Shown: positions 17,403 to 25,603 of the stretch, piece by piece
Layout of the letters: the number at the start of each line of letters is the position of its first letter
How positions within the stretch are numbered: position 1 is the first letter of the stretch
Assembly (NCBI RefSeq): GCF_004358675.1
Contig: NZ_SMZO01000030.1
Span: 1 to 43,217 of the forward strand
DNA length: 43,217 bases
Reading direction: 5' to 3'
Source of the DNA: Meridianimarinicoccus aquatilis
GTDB lineage: Bacteria; Pseudomonadota; Alphaproteobacteria; Rhodobacterales; Rhodobacteraceae
The notes under the pieces: model-generated
Told to the model about the DNA's origin: nothing
Databases searched by the model: none
What the model saw: the letters and a program-made list of their open reading frames with translations, nothing else
Program-made: the position numbers and the translations under genes

Positions 17403-17791
17403 GAGATTTCTTCCGCTGCGGTTTCTGGTGCGTCAGACCCGTGAACAGAGTTTTCGCCAACACTTTCAGCAAACTCTGCGCGAACAGTGCCCTGCGCTGC
17501 ATCGGCGGGGTTGGTCGCGCCCATGACTTCGCGATTCTTGGCAATCGCGCTTTCGCCTTCCAGAACCTGAACGACAACAGGGCCGGATGCCATGAATTCG
17601 CACAGTTCGTCATAGAACGGGCGTTCTGCGTGCACGGCATAAAACGTGCCGGCTTGCGCCTTGGACAAGTGAATCCGCTTCTGCGCAACGATGCGCAGAC
17701 CAGCTTCTTCGAATTTTGCGTTGATCTTGCCAGTCAGGTTACGCTTCGTTGCGTCGGGCTTGATGATCGACAATGTGCGCTCGGTGGCCAT
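17369..17791 (-). CDS. ndk: Nucleoside diphosphate kinase
   Basis: Ndk moves the gamma-phosphate from ATP to other nucleoside diphosphates through a phosphohistidine. The 140-residue protein has the expected length. The active-site motif is NSVHGSD with His117, and the N-terminus [15 protein letters not shown] and the [14 protein letters not shown] loop are typical. It is a single gene, divergent from the ABC-F gene and convergent with the TfoX-like gene, whose 3' end it overlaps. A strong hairpin follows 30 bp after the stop. Confidence 0.97.
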   Translation of the reverse strand: MATERTLSIIKPDATKRNLTGKINAKFEEAGLRIVAQKRIHLSKAQAGTFYAVHAERPFYDELCEFMASGPVVVQVLEGESAIAKNREVMGATNPADAAQGTVRAEFAESVGENSVHGSDAPETAAEEISYFFSGLELVG

Positions 17792-17920
17792 AACTTTACT
17801 CTTTCCGCTAGCGGCGCGCAGGCCCCTTGCCTGCGTTTCGGTCCAGCGCGTGCTATCACGCTGCGGACGTGTTGAAAAGCTGCGATTGACGCCAAGCCCG
17901 CGCTACGGCACAGGGGGCGC

Positions 17921-19771
17921 ATGCTCAGAATTAGTGATATTTCCTACTCCGTCGAAGGGCGGCCCCTTTTAGAAGGGGCAAGCGCCGATATTCCCACCGG
18001 CCACAAGGTTGGTCTGATCGGTCGCAATGGCACCGGCAAGACCACGCTGTTCCGGTTAATCCGGGGCGAGCTGACGTTGGAAGGCGGGACAATCTCGTTG
18101 CCATCGCGCGCCCGGATCGGCGGCGTCGCACAAGAAGTGCCCGCGTCTGCCACGTCGCTTATTGATACGGTGCTTGCGGCTGACACGGAACGCGCCTCGC
18201 TTTTGGCCGAAGCCGACGCCGCGACCGACCCCGCACGGATCGCAGAAATTCAAACAAGGCTGGCCGATATCGATGCCTGGTCTGCCGAAGGTAGGGCCAG
18301 CGCCATTCTCAAGGGTCTTGGCTTTGACGACCGCGAACAACGCATGCCGTGTTCTGATTTCTCTGGCGGGTGGCGTATGCGGGTGGCTTTGGCGGCGGTG
18401 CTGTTCGCCCAGCCCGATCTGCTACTACTCGACGAACCGACCAACTATCTGGACCTTGAAGGCGCGGTCTGGCTGGAAAGTTATCTGGCGAAATATCCTC
18501 ATACCGTGCTGATCATCAGCCACGACCGAGGGTTGTTGAACCGCGCTGTGAACGGCATCCTACATCTGGAAAGCCGCAAACTGACTTTCTACCAAGGCCC
18601 TTATGACCAGTTTGCTCGTCAGCGCGCCGAACAGCGCGCCGTGCAAGCCGCGCAGGCCAAAAAGCAAGACCTGCAGCGCGCGCACCTGCAAAGCTTCGTG
18701 GACCGCTTCAAAGCCAAGGCAAGCAAGGCCAAGCAGGCCCAATCCCGCGTGAAGATGCTGGAAAAGATGACACCGATCACCGCGCCCGAAGATGCGGCAA
18801 CGCAGGTGTTCAGCTTCCCCCAACCAGAAGAACTATCGCCCCCCATCATTAACCTTGAAGGGGTTCAGGTTGGCTATGGCGGCCCACCCGTGCTGTCGCA
18901 ACTGTCCCTGCGGATCGACCAAGACGACCGGATCGCGCTTCTGGGCAAGAACGGCCAAGGCAAGTCGACCCTGTCCAAGCTGCTTTCAGGGCGGCTTGAT
19001 CCTATATCTGGGCGCATGACGACCTCTACCAAGCTGCGCATCGGCTATTTCGCCCAACATCAGGTGGATGAGCTGTATATTGATGAAACTCCGCTTCAGC
19101 ATTTGCAGCGGGAACGCCCAGAGATGGCGCAATCCAAGCTGCGTGCGAAACTGGCCGGTTTTGGGCTTGGTGCCGATCAGGCCGCGACCGAAGTGCGTCG
19201 CCTGTCGGGCGGACAAAAAGCAAGGCTTTCGCTGCTGCTGGCCACGCTGGATGCGCCACATCTTCTGATTCTCGATGAACCAACAAACCACCTCGACATG
19301 GAAAGTCGCGAAGCGTTGGTGTCGGCCTTGTCAGACTATACCGGCGCGGTCATTTTGGTGAGCCACGACATGCACCTGTTGTCGCTTGTGGCGGACCGGT
19401 TGTGGCTGGTCAGCGCCGGGCGCGTGGTCCCGTATGAGGATGATCTCGAAGCGTACCGCAAGATGCTGCTGGCAGGCGACCCCAAGCCTGAATCGACGAA
19501 GCCCGCCAAACCCGCGCCGAAACGCCTGTCGCGCGATGCGGTCATGGCCTTGCGCGCAGACGTACGCAAAAGCGAAGAGCGGGTAAGCAAGCTCAACCAG
19601 ATGCGTGATAAACTGGCCAAGAAACTGGCAGACCCCGCGCTGTATGAAGCGGACAAAGTCGGTGAAGCAGAGGTTTGGCAACGCAAATACGCCGAAGTCA
19701 TGACAGCCCTTGATCGGGCCGAAGATCTTTGGCTGGGTGCACAAGAGAAACTGGAACGGGCACAAGGGTAA
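17921..19771 (+). CDS. ABC-F family ATPase
   Basis: A 616-residue protein with two ABC ATPase domains and no membrane domain. First half: Walker A GRNGTGKTT, signature FSGGWRMRVALA, Walker B LLLLDEPTNYLDLEG. Second half: Walker A GKNGQGKST, signature LSGGQKARLSLLL, Walker B LLILDEPTNHLDMES. The ~80-residue charged linker between them (LQSFVDRFKAKASKAKQAQS) is the P-site tRNA interaction motif of ABC-F proteins. The C-terminal ~90 residues are a predicted coiled coil (MALRADVRKSEERVSKLNQM). ABC-F factors act on the ribosomal E site to relieve stalled translation; antibiotic protection is a role of only some members. The arrangement is closest to the YheS/ABCF3 type. It ends 4 bp before the MarC gene. 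Confidence 0.92.
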   Translation: MLRISDISYSVEGRPLLEGASADIPTGHKVGLIGRNGTGKTTLFRLIRGELTLEGGTISLPSRARIGGVAQEVPASATSLIDTVLAADTERASLLAEADAATDPARIAEIQTRLADIDAWSAEGRASAILKGLGFDDREQRMPCSDFSGGWRMRVALAAVLFAQPDLLLLDEPTNYLDLEGAVWLESYLAKYPHTVLIISHDRGLLNRAVNGILHLESRKLTFYQGPYDQFARQRAEQRAVQAAQAKKQDLQRAHLQSFVDRFKAKASKAKQAQSRVKMLEKMTPITAPEDAATQVFSFPQPEELSPPIINLEGVQVGYGGPPVLSQLSLRIDQDDRIALLGKNGQGKSTLSKLLSGRLDPISGRMTTSTKLRIGYFAQHQVDELYIDETPLQHLQRERPEMAQSKLRAKLAGFGLGADQAATEVRRLSGGQKARLSLLLATLDAPHLLILDEPTNHLDMESREALVSALSDYTGAVILVSHDMHLLSLVADRLWLVSAGRVVPYEDDLEAYRKMLLAGDPKPESTKPAKPAPKRLSRDAVMALRADVRKSEERVSKLNQMRDKLAKKLADPALYEADKVGEAEVWQRKYAEVMTALDRAEDLWLGAQEKLERAQG

Positions 19772-19775
19772 TCCA

Positions 19776-20399
19776 ATGGACATGGCATCGGCGCTGACAA
19801 GCTTTGTCACCCTGCTTGTGGTGATCGACCCGATTGGCACCGCCCCCATGTTCGTGGCCCTGACAGCCGGCATGAGCGCCGCCCGTCGTCGCGTGGTCGC
19901 CATGCGCGCTTGTGCCATCGCGGTTTTCATTCTTACCGTGTTCGGGCTGGCCGGGAACACGGTGCTGGAATCGCTGGGTATTTCGCTGCCCGCTTTCCGA
20001 ATTGCGGGCGGTCTTTTGTTGTTCCTGATCGCCGTGGACATGCTGTTTGAACGGCGCACCAAGCGCCGCGAAGATCGCGCGCAGGAAGACGATGAGCATG
20101 ATCCATCCGTCTTTCCATTGGCCACACCGCTGATCGCCGGCCCCGGCGCGATGGCGGCAATGATCTTGTTGAACACAGGCACCGATGTCGACTGGATCGA
20201 TAAACTTGAAGTGCATCTGGTCATGTTCGCCGTGATCAGCCTTGTTCTGGCGATGTTCATGATCGGGGGGCTTATCGAAAAGGCATTGGGGCGCACGGGT
20301 ATTCTTGTGGTTACACGATTGCTGGGCATGCTTTTGGCCGCGCTTTCGGTGCAATTCGTGCTGGATGGGCTGGCCGCGCTCGGCGTGATGCCGGGCTGA
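19776..20399 (+). CDS. MarC family integral membrane protein
   Basis: A 207-residue membrane protein of the MarC (UPF0056) family, with about six transmembrane segments in two halves split by a charged loop (RRTKRREDRAQEDDEHD). Family motifs are VVIDPIGTAPMFVALT in the first helix pair and PLATPLIAGPGAMAAMILL after the loop. The old link to multiple antibiotic resistance has been withdrawn for E. coli MarC and the transported compound is unknown. I start at ATG 19776, 4 bp after the ABC-F stop. The in-frame ATG at 19710 lies inside that gene. Likely co-transcribed with the ABC-F gene. Confidence 0.88.
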   Translation: MDMASALTSFVTLLVVIDPIGTAPMFVALTAGMSAARRRVVAMRACAIAVFILTVFGLAGNTVLESLGISLPAFRIAGGLLLFLIAVDMLFERRTKRREDRAQEDDEHDPSVFPLATPLIAGPGAMAAMILLNTGTDVDWIDKLEVHLVMFAVISLVLAMFMIGGLIEKALGRTGILVVTRLLGMLLAALSVQFVLDGLAALGVMPG

Positions 20400-20464
20400 C
20401 CCTGACATCTGCGGCAACGCCCCCTATGTGTTACGCAGAGAGTAGCAGATCGGGTACGGGCCGC

Positions 20465-21046
20465 ATGAACGCCGAAAACATCGCATCATTGATTTACCTG
20501 TCTCTTCTGGGAACAGTGGTCGCGGGTTATTTTCTCGTCGCCAATCGGCACCGCATGGGCAAAGTCGCGCAACAGGCCGCGATTTGGGCGCTGATCTTCG
20601 TTGGCGTCGCTGCGGGCGCAGCACTTTGGGATGATATTCGCAGCACATCGGTCGGGCGGCAGGCCGTGTCGCAGCAAGGCAGCAAGATCGAAGTCACGCG
20701 CGGGCCTGGCGGCCACTATACCCTGACGCTTGGGATCAATGGCGCTGCAGTCGATTTCCTGGTCGACACCGGCGCGACAGAGATTGTGCTTACCATGGAA
20801 GACGCGGAACGCGCTGGTATAAATGAGGCCGATCTGCGGTTCACCGGGCGCGCATCCACTGCGAACGGGATGGTCCAGACGGCATCAATCACGCTCGATA
20901 CAGTCGAACTTGGCGGGCATGTGGACCAAAACGTGCCTGCACAAATCAGCAGCGGCGCGATGCCGGGATCTTTGCTGGGGATGCGCTATCTGTCGCGGTT
21001 TTCATCACTTTCCATCGAAGGCAACACGTTGACGTTGGTTCGATAG
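20465..21046 (+). CDS. Membrane-anchored retropepsin-like aspartic protease (clan AA)
   Basis: A 193-residue protein with two N-terminal hydrophobic segments (residues ~7-25 and ~36-55), then a soluble retroviral-type aspartic protease domain. The catalytic motif is LVDTGATEIVLT with Asp101, followed by GMVQTASITLDTVELGG and the closing GSLLGMRYLSRF, which match the TIGR02281-type family found across proteobacteria. These act as homodimers, like retropepsins. Cellular substrates are unknown. The hydrophobic segments suggest an inner-membrane anchor, with the catalytic side not determinable here. I chose ATG 20465; an in-frame ATG at 20426 would add 13 residues. Confidence 0.85.
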   Translation: MNAENIASLIYLSLLGTVVAGYFLVANRHRMGKVAQQAAIWALIFVGVAAGAALWDDIRSTSVGRQAVSQQGSKIEVTRGPGGHYTLTLGINGAAVDFLVDTGATEIVLTMEDAERAGINEADLRFTGRASTANGMVQTASITLDTVELGGHVDQNVPAQISSGAMPGSLLGMRYLSRFSSLSIEGNTLTLVR

Positions 21047-21063
21047 CCCCAAAAAACACGGTA

Positions 21064-21094
21064 GGGTGCATGCACTGATCTGGCACATGCACCC
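21064..21094 (-). terminator. Perfect hairpin downstream of holC, possible terminator
   Basis: GGGTGCATG and CATGCACCC form a perfect 9-bp stem around a 13-nt loop. On the minus strand the stem is followed, seven bases on, by TTTTTT. It lies about 200 bp beyond the holC stop and just after the protease gene on the other strand. The T-tract favours termination of the pepA-holC unit, although the distance is unusual. The rest of the ~245-bp gap shows no gene. Confidence 0.4.
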
Positions 21095-21292
21095 CGGGCC
21101 GTGCCGCAAGGGGGGAAACCTTGGGCACAGCTGACGCGTGTCAGTCCGACGGTGCTGTATATGGATGCCCTGCCCGTCTTAAGGTCGGCCAAATTGCAGA
21201 GCATCAGCAGCGATCTGACGCCTTCTAACTAGCAAAGGCCGCGATAGCCGAATGTGCGCGCAGGCACATTTGCACGGAAAAAGTGTAAACTG

Positions 21293-21772
21293 CTAGGCGC
21301 GCTGGTCGGCAGCAGGCACCGACCGTTCCATCGCCCATCGGCCCGATGCCTCGGACCAGTATTCAGCGCCAAGGCCTGCGCCCGTCAGCACTTTCCATTG
21401 TCCGCGCGCATGGGCCAACGCGTCGGCGTCATGCCCATCGAAAAAGATGAACGTCCGGTCCAGTTGCGCGACGTCTTCGGGGCTGACCGGCGCGCCTTCC
21501 AGGCACATCAGGCAGTCAATACCCGCGTGAAGCCTGTCCTCCGGGTCGAGCAGGATGGGCTGCAAGGCATCGTGCTCCCCGCCGGCCACGCCATGTGGCA
21601 AGAACGGATCGTCAGACCCAAACCAAAGCTTCTGGTCGAACCACGCGGCCCGCTCAGCCGTGGAACAGCGCATTTGCACGCGCATCCCGGCATCAAGCGC
21701 CCTACGCAGAAGCTTGGGCAAAGTCTGTTCCACCGGGGCGCGCGTCAGGTGATAGAACCGCAAAACGCCCAT
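21293..21772 (-). CDS. holC: DNA polymerase III chi subunit
   Basis: HolC is the clamp-loader accessory subunit that binds SSB and links it to the polymerase III holoenzyme. The 159-residue protein starts with the family hallmark RFYHLTRAPVEQTLPKLL and includes RCSTAERAAWFDQKLW, a SFLPHG-like segment (DPFLPHG), and FIFFDGHDADALAHARGQWK in the second half. It follows pepA by 6 bp on the same strand, the pepA-holC pairing seen in many proteobacteria. No terminator is directly at the 3' end; a hairpin lies ~200 bp further on. Confidence 0.92.
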   Translation of the reverse strand: MGVLRFYHLTRAPVEQTLPKLLRRALDAGMRVQMRCSTAERAAWFDQKLWFGSDDPFLPHGVAGGEHDALQPILLDPEDRLHAGIDCLMCLEGAPVSPEDVAQLDRTFIFFDGHDADALAHARGQWKVLTGAGLGAEYWSEASGRWAMERSVPAADQRA

Positions 21773-21778
21773 GCTGCC

Positions 21779-23254
21779 TTAGCCCTCGAACCGATCCGCG
21801 ACCAGTCGGTCCAGCGCCAGAACACCCCATCCCGTCGCCCCCTTGGGAGCGAAACGGCCCGGCTCCGGCGGCAAGGCAACACCGGCAATGTCCAGATGCA
21901 TCCAAGGAACGGAGTCACGAACGAACCGCTTGAGGAAATGTGCAGCCGTTATGGCCCCCGCCGCGCGGCCGACAGAATTGCGCATATCGGCAACCCGGCT
22001 TTTCAACCCTTTGTCATAGGCCATATCGAGCGGAAGCCGCCACGCGCCCTCGCTTTCAGTCGCCGCTGATTTCAGAAAGGCGTCGGCCAGCGCATCATCA
22101 TTGGCAAATACGCCAGCCTTTTCGTGGCCCAGCCCGACAATGACCGCTCCAGTCAGCGTCGCAAGATCGATCATTGCAGCCGGTTCAAACCGTTCCTGCG
22201 TGTACCAAAGCACATCGGCCAGAACCAATCGCCCCTCTGCGTCGGTGTTGATCACTTCGATGGTGTCGCCCTTCATGGACCGGATCACGTCGCCCGGACG
22301 CATCGCATCTGCATCCGGCATGTTTTCAACCAGACCAACAATCCCGACGACATTCGCCTTGGCCTTGCGCATGGCCAGCGTGCGCATCACGCCAGACACG
22401 ACCCCCGCCCCGCCCATGTCGGCCGTCATTTCCTCCATGCCTTGCGCCGGTTTAATACTGATGCCGCCGGTATCGAAAATGACACCTTTGCCGACCAACG
22501 CAAGCGGGGCTTCGTCGCCGCCACCGTTCCAGCGCATCACCACAACCTTGGACGGGTTGACCGACCCACGCCCAACCGCGAGCAGCGTGCGCATGCCCAA
22601 TTTCTCCAGCTCTGGCTCATCCAGAACTTCAACATCCAACCCGAGGCTTTTCATTTCGGTCAACTGATCCGCAAACGCCGTGGTGGTAAGCACATTCGCG
22701 GGCGCATTCACCAAATCGCGGGTAAAGAAAACGCCCGCCGCCCGTGCCCCGTTATCAGCCGCAGCCAGCGCCATATCGTCAGGTTTGGTGACCATGATCC
22801 GTACCGGGCCGGGCGCGTCCTCTGCCCCCGCCCCTTTGGTCTTGTGATCCGTGAAGCCATAGTCGCGCAGCGCAAGCCCCAGCGCGATTTGCGGCGCCTG
22901 CGGCAAGGCCCCGGCGAGGACCAAAAGTGGACGACGACCGCGCGGCGCCGCAATCGTTGCTCCTGCGCGCCGCGCCGCATCGTTCGATGCGCGACGATCC
23001 AGCTTGATCACTTGTACCGCCTCTGCCGCCATGCCGACCGGAAACGCCAGGTCGAACCCGGCACCTACAGCCAGATCGGCAAACCGGTCACTGCCAGCCG
23101 CCCGTTCCAAAGCCCCGCGCATCAGCCGATTCACCCGCCGAGCAGGTTGGCCCAGCGTCCCGTCCGGCGCGACAAAGACCGCGACGCGCCCTTCCGCCGC
23201 AGCGATGTCATCAAGCGAGAGAGGGATAAAGCCGACGTCGGTTGGCGTGGTCAT
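21779..23254 (-). CDS. pepA: Leucyl aminopeptidase (M17)
   Basis: A 491-residue M17 metallo-aminopeptidase that removes N-terminal residues from peptides, normally as a hexamer with two metal ions per active site. The C-terminal catalytic domain has GKGVIFDTGGISIKPAQGM with metal- and substrate-binding Lys and Asp residues, and the family signature NTDAEGRLVLAD. The N-terminal ~170 residues form the macro-like domain. The ATG at 23254 begins MTTPTDVGFIPLSL. It is divergent from lptF, with 133 bp between them for both promoters, and runs into holC. Some PepA proteins also bind DNA; that cannot be judged here. Confidence 0.95.
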   Translation of the reverse strand: MTTPTDVGFIPLSLDDIAAAEGRVAVFVAPDGTLGQPARRVNRLMRGALERAAGSDRFADLAVGAGFDLAFPVGMAAEAVQVIKLDRRASNDAARRAGATIAAPRGRRPLLVLAGALPQAPQIALGLALRDYGFTDHKTKGAGAEDAPGPVRIMVTKPDDMALAAADNGARAAGVFFTRDLVNAPANVLTTTAFADQLTEMKSLGLDVEVLDEPELEKLGMRTLLAVGRGSVNPSKVVVMRWNGGGDEAPLALVGKGVIFDTGGISIKPAQGMEEMTADMGGAGVVSGVMRTLAMRKAKANVVGIVGLVENMPDADAMRPGDVIRSMKGDTIEVINTDAEGRLVLADVLWYTQERFEPAAMIDLATLTGAVIVGLGHEKAGVFANDDALADAFLKSAATESEGAWRLPLDMAYDKGLKSRVADMRNSVGRAAGAITAAHFLKRFVRDSVPWMHLDIAGVALPPEPGRFAPKGATGWGVLALDRLVADRFEG

Positions 23255-23387
23255 GGCAAGCCTTTTTTATTCCTGAAAACGCCCCATTCCTAAACGTGAC
23301 ATCGTCGCTTGGCCAGAACCCGTTTTCCATCTGCGCAGGATGGGGTATGTGTTCCCTCAAAAGGCAGTAAATTGCGAGGGGCAAAGT

Positions 23388-24512
23388 TTGGGTCGGTTTG
23401 ACAGATACATCCTGTCGCACCTATTGCGCGTATTCGGCTTCTTCGCGCTCGTGCTGGTTGGGATCTATTGGGTCAACCGTGCGGTCATCCTGTTGGATCG
23501 ATACCTGTCCGAAGGTCAATCAGGCGGTATGGTCCTTGAACTGACCTTGCTGAGCATCCCGGCGATCATGACCATCGTGCTGCCCGTGGCCGGTTTCGTT
23601 GCGGCGGCCTATACCACCAACCGGCTTCATTCTGACAGCGAACTGGTTGTGGTGCAGGCAACCGGCTACAGCACCTTTCGCCTTGCACGCCCCTTTTTCA
23701 CCTTCGGGCTGATCCTCGCGGGCTTGATGCTACTGCTCGGGCATCTGATCGTTCCCATGAGCTTCAACAAGATGAGCGAAATCGAAGCGGAACTTGCGGA
23801 AGCCATTTCCGCCCGGTTGCTGGTCCCCGGAACCTTTCAAAGCCCCACCGCAGGGGTCACCGTCTATGTCCGAGACATCGCAACCGACGGCACGCTTGAG
23901 GGGCTTTTGCTGACGGACCGACGCGAGGGGTTTCGCGAAACAACATACTCGGCGCATCGCGCCCTTCTCGTGCGGCATGACGAAGGGCCACGCTTGGTGA
24001 TGTTCGACGGCATGGCCCAGACGATCAATGCGAATACGGGGCGTCTGGCGACCACTGTGTATGACAATTTTACAGTGTCCATCGGTACGCTGGTCAACGC
24101 CCCCGCCCAAAGACGTCTGGATTACCGGGCCCTGCCCACGCTCACCCTGCTTAACCCGTCGGCCGAGGTGATTGAGCGAAGCCGCCGTAGCGCGGATTTC
24201 CTGCTGCGCGAGGCGCATTTGCGCGTCACCGAAGCGCTGTTGTCTGTCGGGGCCGTTCTGGTTGGGTTCGCAGCTCTCATGCTGGGCGGGTTCAGCCGGT
24301 TTGGACTTTGGCGGCAGATCCTTCTGGCCGTGCTGTTGGTTGTGGTCGTCAAACTGACGGATAACGCGGCAATTGATATCGCCCGGCAAGCGCCGGAAAA
24401 CTGGCCGGCCGTCTACTTGTCCAGTATCTTTGCCATGCTATTGAACTTCGGGTTGCTGCTGCTCAGCAACGGGTCCTTTGGCGCCTGGCTTCATCGTAGG
24501 CGCGCGGCATGA
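23388..24512 (+). CDS. lptF: LPS export ABC transporter permease LptF
   Basis: LptF is one of the two membrane subunits of the LptB2FG extractor that pulls lipopolysaccharide out of the inner membrane. The 374-residue protein has transmembrane helices near both ends (FGFFALVLVGIYWVN; later ILLAVLLVVVVKLTDNAAID) around a periplasmic beta-jellyroll segment (residues ~130-250). I start at a TTG at 23388, giving MGRFDRYILSHLL, because GAGGGG lies just upstream and the family begins this way. The in-frame ATG at 23340 would add 16 residues of no family character. Its stop overlaps the lptG start in ATGA. Confidence 0.92.
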   Translation: MGRFDRYILSHLLRVFGFFALVLVGIYWVNRAVILLDRYLSEGQSGGMVLELTLLSIPAIMTIVLPVAGFVAAAYTTNRLHSDSELVVVQATGYSTFRLARPFFTFGLILAGLMLLLGHLIVPMSFNKMSEIEAELAEAISARLLVPGTFQSPTAGVTVYVRDIATDGTLEGLLLTDRREGFRETTYSAHRALLVRHDEGPRLVMFDGMAQTINANTGRLATTVYDNFTVSIGTLVNAPAQRRLDYRALPTLTLLNPSAEVIERSRRSADFLLREAHLRVTEALLSVGAVLVGFAALMLGGFSRFGLWRQILLAVLLVVVVKLTDNAAIDIARQAPENWPAVYLSSIFAMLLNFGLLLLSNGSFGAWLHRRRAA

Positions 24513-25603
24513 CGCTTCATCTGTATTTCGCGCGAAAGTTCATGACGACCTTTTTGGGGCTCATCGGCGGCTTCACGGTTTTCATGTGGCTGGTGGAATT
24601 GCTCGAACACATCCGCCGCTTTGATAGTGGTACGGTCGGATTCAGGCACCTTGCCTATATGGCACTGCTTCATCTGCCCGAAGTTCTGTATCAAATCCTG
24701 TCTCTGGTTGTCCTACTGGCAGCGATTGCCATGTTCATCGGGCTTGCCCGCACAAGTGAGCTTGTCATCACCCGTGCAACGGGCCGCTCCGCCCTGCGCA
24801 GCCTCGCGGCCCCGGTTTTGGCCGCCTTGCTACTTGGGGTCGGGTTCGTGGCCATCGGAAATCCGCTGGTTGCGGCCCTGTCCAAGGAATATCGTGCGGA
24901 AGAAAACCGCCTGCGCGGGTCTGAACGCATTGTCTCGGTCAGCCGCGAAGGTCTGTGGCTGCGCCAAGGAACCACGGAACGGCAAACCGCGATCCATGCA
25001 GAGACAGCCAATCTTGACGGAACACAGCTTTTCGGGGTGACCTTTTTCGGCTTCGACCGGCGCGATGTGCCCTTGTTTCGGGTCGAAGGCGATGAGGCCA
25101 CGCTGACCGATGGTGCATGGCTGGTCCAAAATTCCAAACGGTGGGATTTCACCACAGGCGACAACCCCGAAGCCAACGCCGTGTCTCAGGCAACAAGCTT
25201 CATAGCCACCGACCTGACTCGCGACCAAATTCGGGACAGTTTTGGCACACCTTCCGCGATCCCGGTTTGGGACTTGCCCGCTTTCATCGCCAAACTGGAA
25301 ACCGCCGGGTTTTCGGCGCGCAGTCACCGTGTTTGGTTTCAGTCGGAATTGGCAAAGCCCCTCAGTTTTGTTGCCATGGTCTTGATGGGCGCTGTCTTCA
25401 CGCTGCGCCACACGCGGTTGGGGCGCACCGGTTTGATGGTGCTGTTCGCTGTTTTGGCCGGGTTCGCGGTGCATTTCACGTCGAACCTTGCCCAGGTCAT
25501 GGGCGATAGTGGCCAAATCCCCGTCGGCATCGCCATCTGGGCCCCGCCGACAGCCGCGATTCTGATCGCAATCGGCCTTTTGCTACATTTTGAAGACGGA
25601 TGA
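24509..25603 (+). CDS. lptG: LPS export ABC transporter permease LptG
   Basis: The partner of LptF in the inner-membrane LPS extractor. It has 364 residues, with N-terminal helices (MTTFLGLIGGFTVFMWLVEL), the coupling-helix region ARTSELVITRATGRS facing LptB, a periplasmic jellyroll, and C-terminal helices (MVLFAVLAGFAVHFTSNLAQ). The start ATGA overlaps the lptF stop, and its own stop overlaps the lptD start by the same ATGA device, so the three genes are translationally coupled. The ATPase LptB is not in this window. Confidence 0.94.
   Translation: MTLHLYFARKFMTTFLGLIGGFTVFMWLVELLEHIRRFDSGTVGFRHLAYMALLHLPEVLYQILSLVVLLAAIAMFIGLARTSELVITRATGRSALRSLAAPVLAALLLGVGFVAIGNPLVAALSKEYRAEENRLRGSERIVSVSREGLWLRQGTTERQTAIHAETANLDGTQLFGVTFFGFDRRDVPLFRVEGDEATLTDGAWLVQNSKRWDFTTGDNPEANAVSQATSFIATDLTRDQIRDSFGTPSAIPVWDLPAFIAKLETAGFSARSHRVWFQSELAKPLSFVAMVLMGAVFTLRHTRLGRTGLMVLFAVLAGFAVHFTSNLAQVMGDSGQIPVGIAIWAPPTAAILIAIGLLLHFEDG

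Noticed and set aside
19331-20417. Long minus-strand ORFs over the ABC-F and MarC genes
   Set aside because: They are shadows of GC-rich coding sequence; the plus-strand proteins have clear motifs and the minus ones do not.
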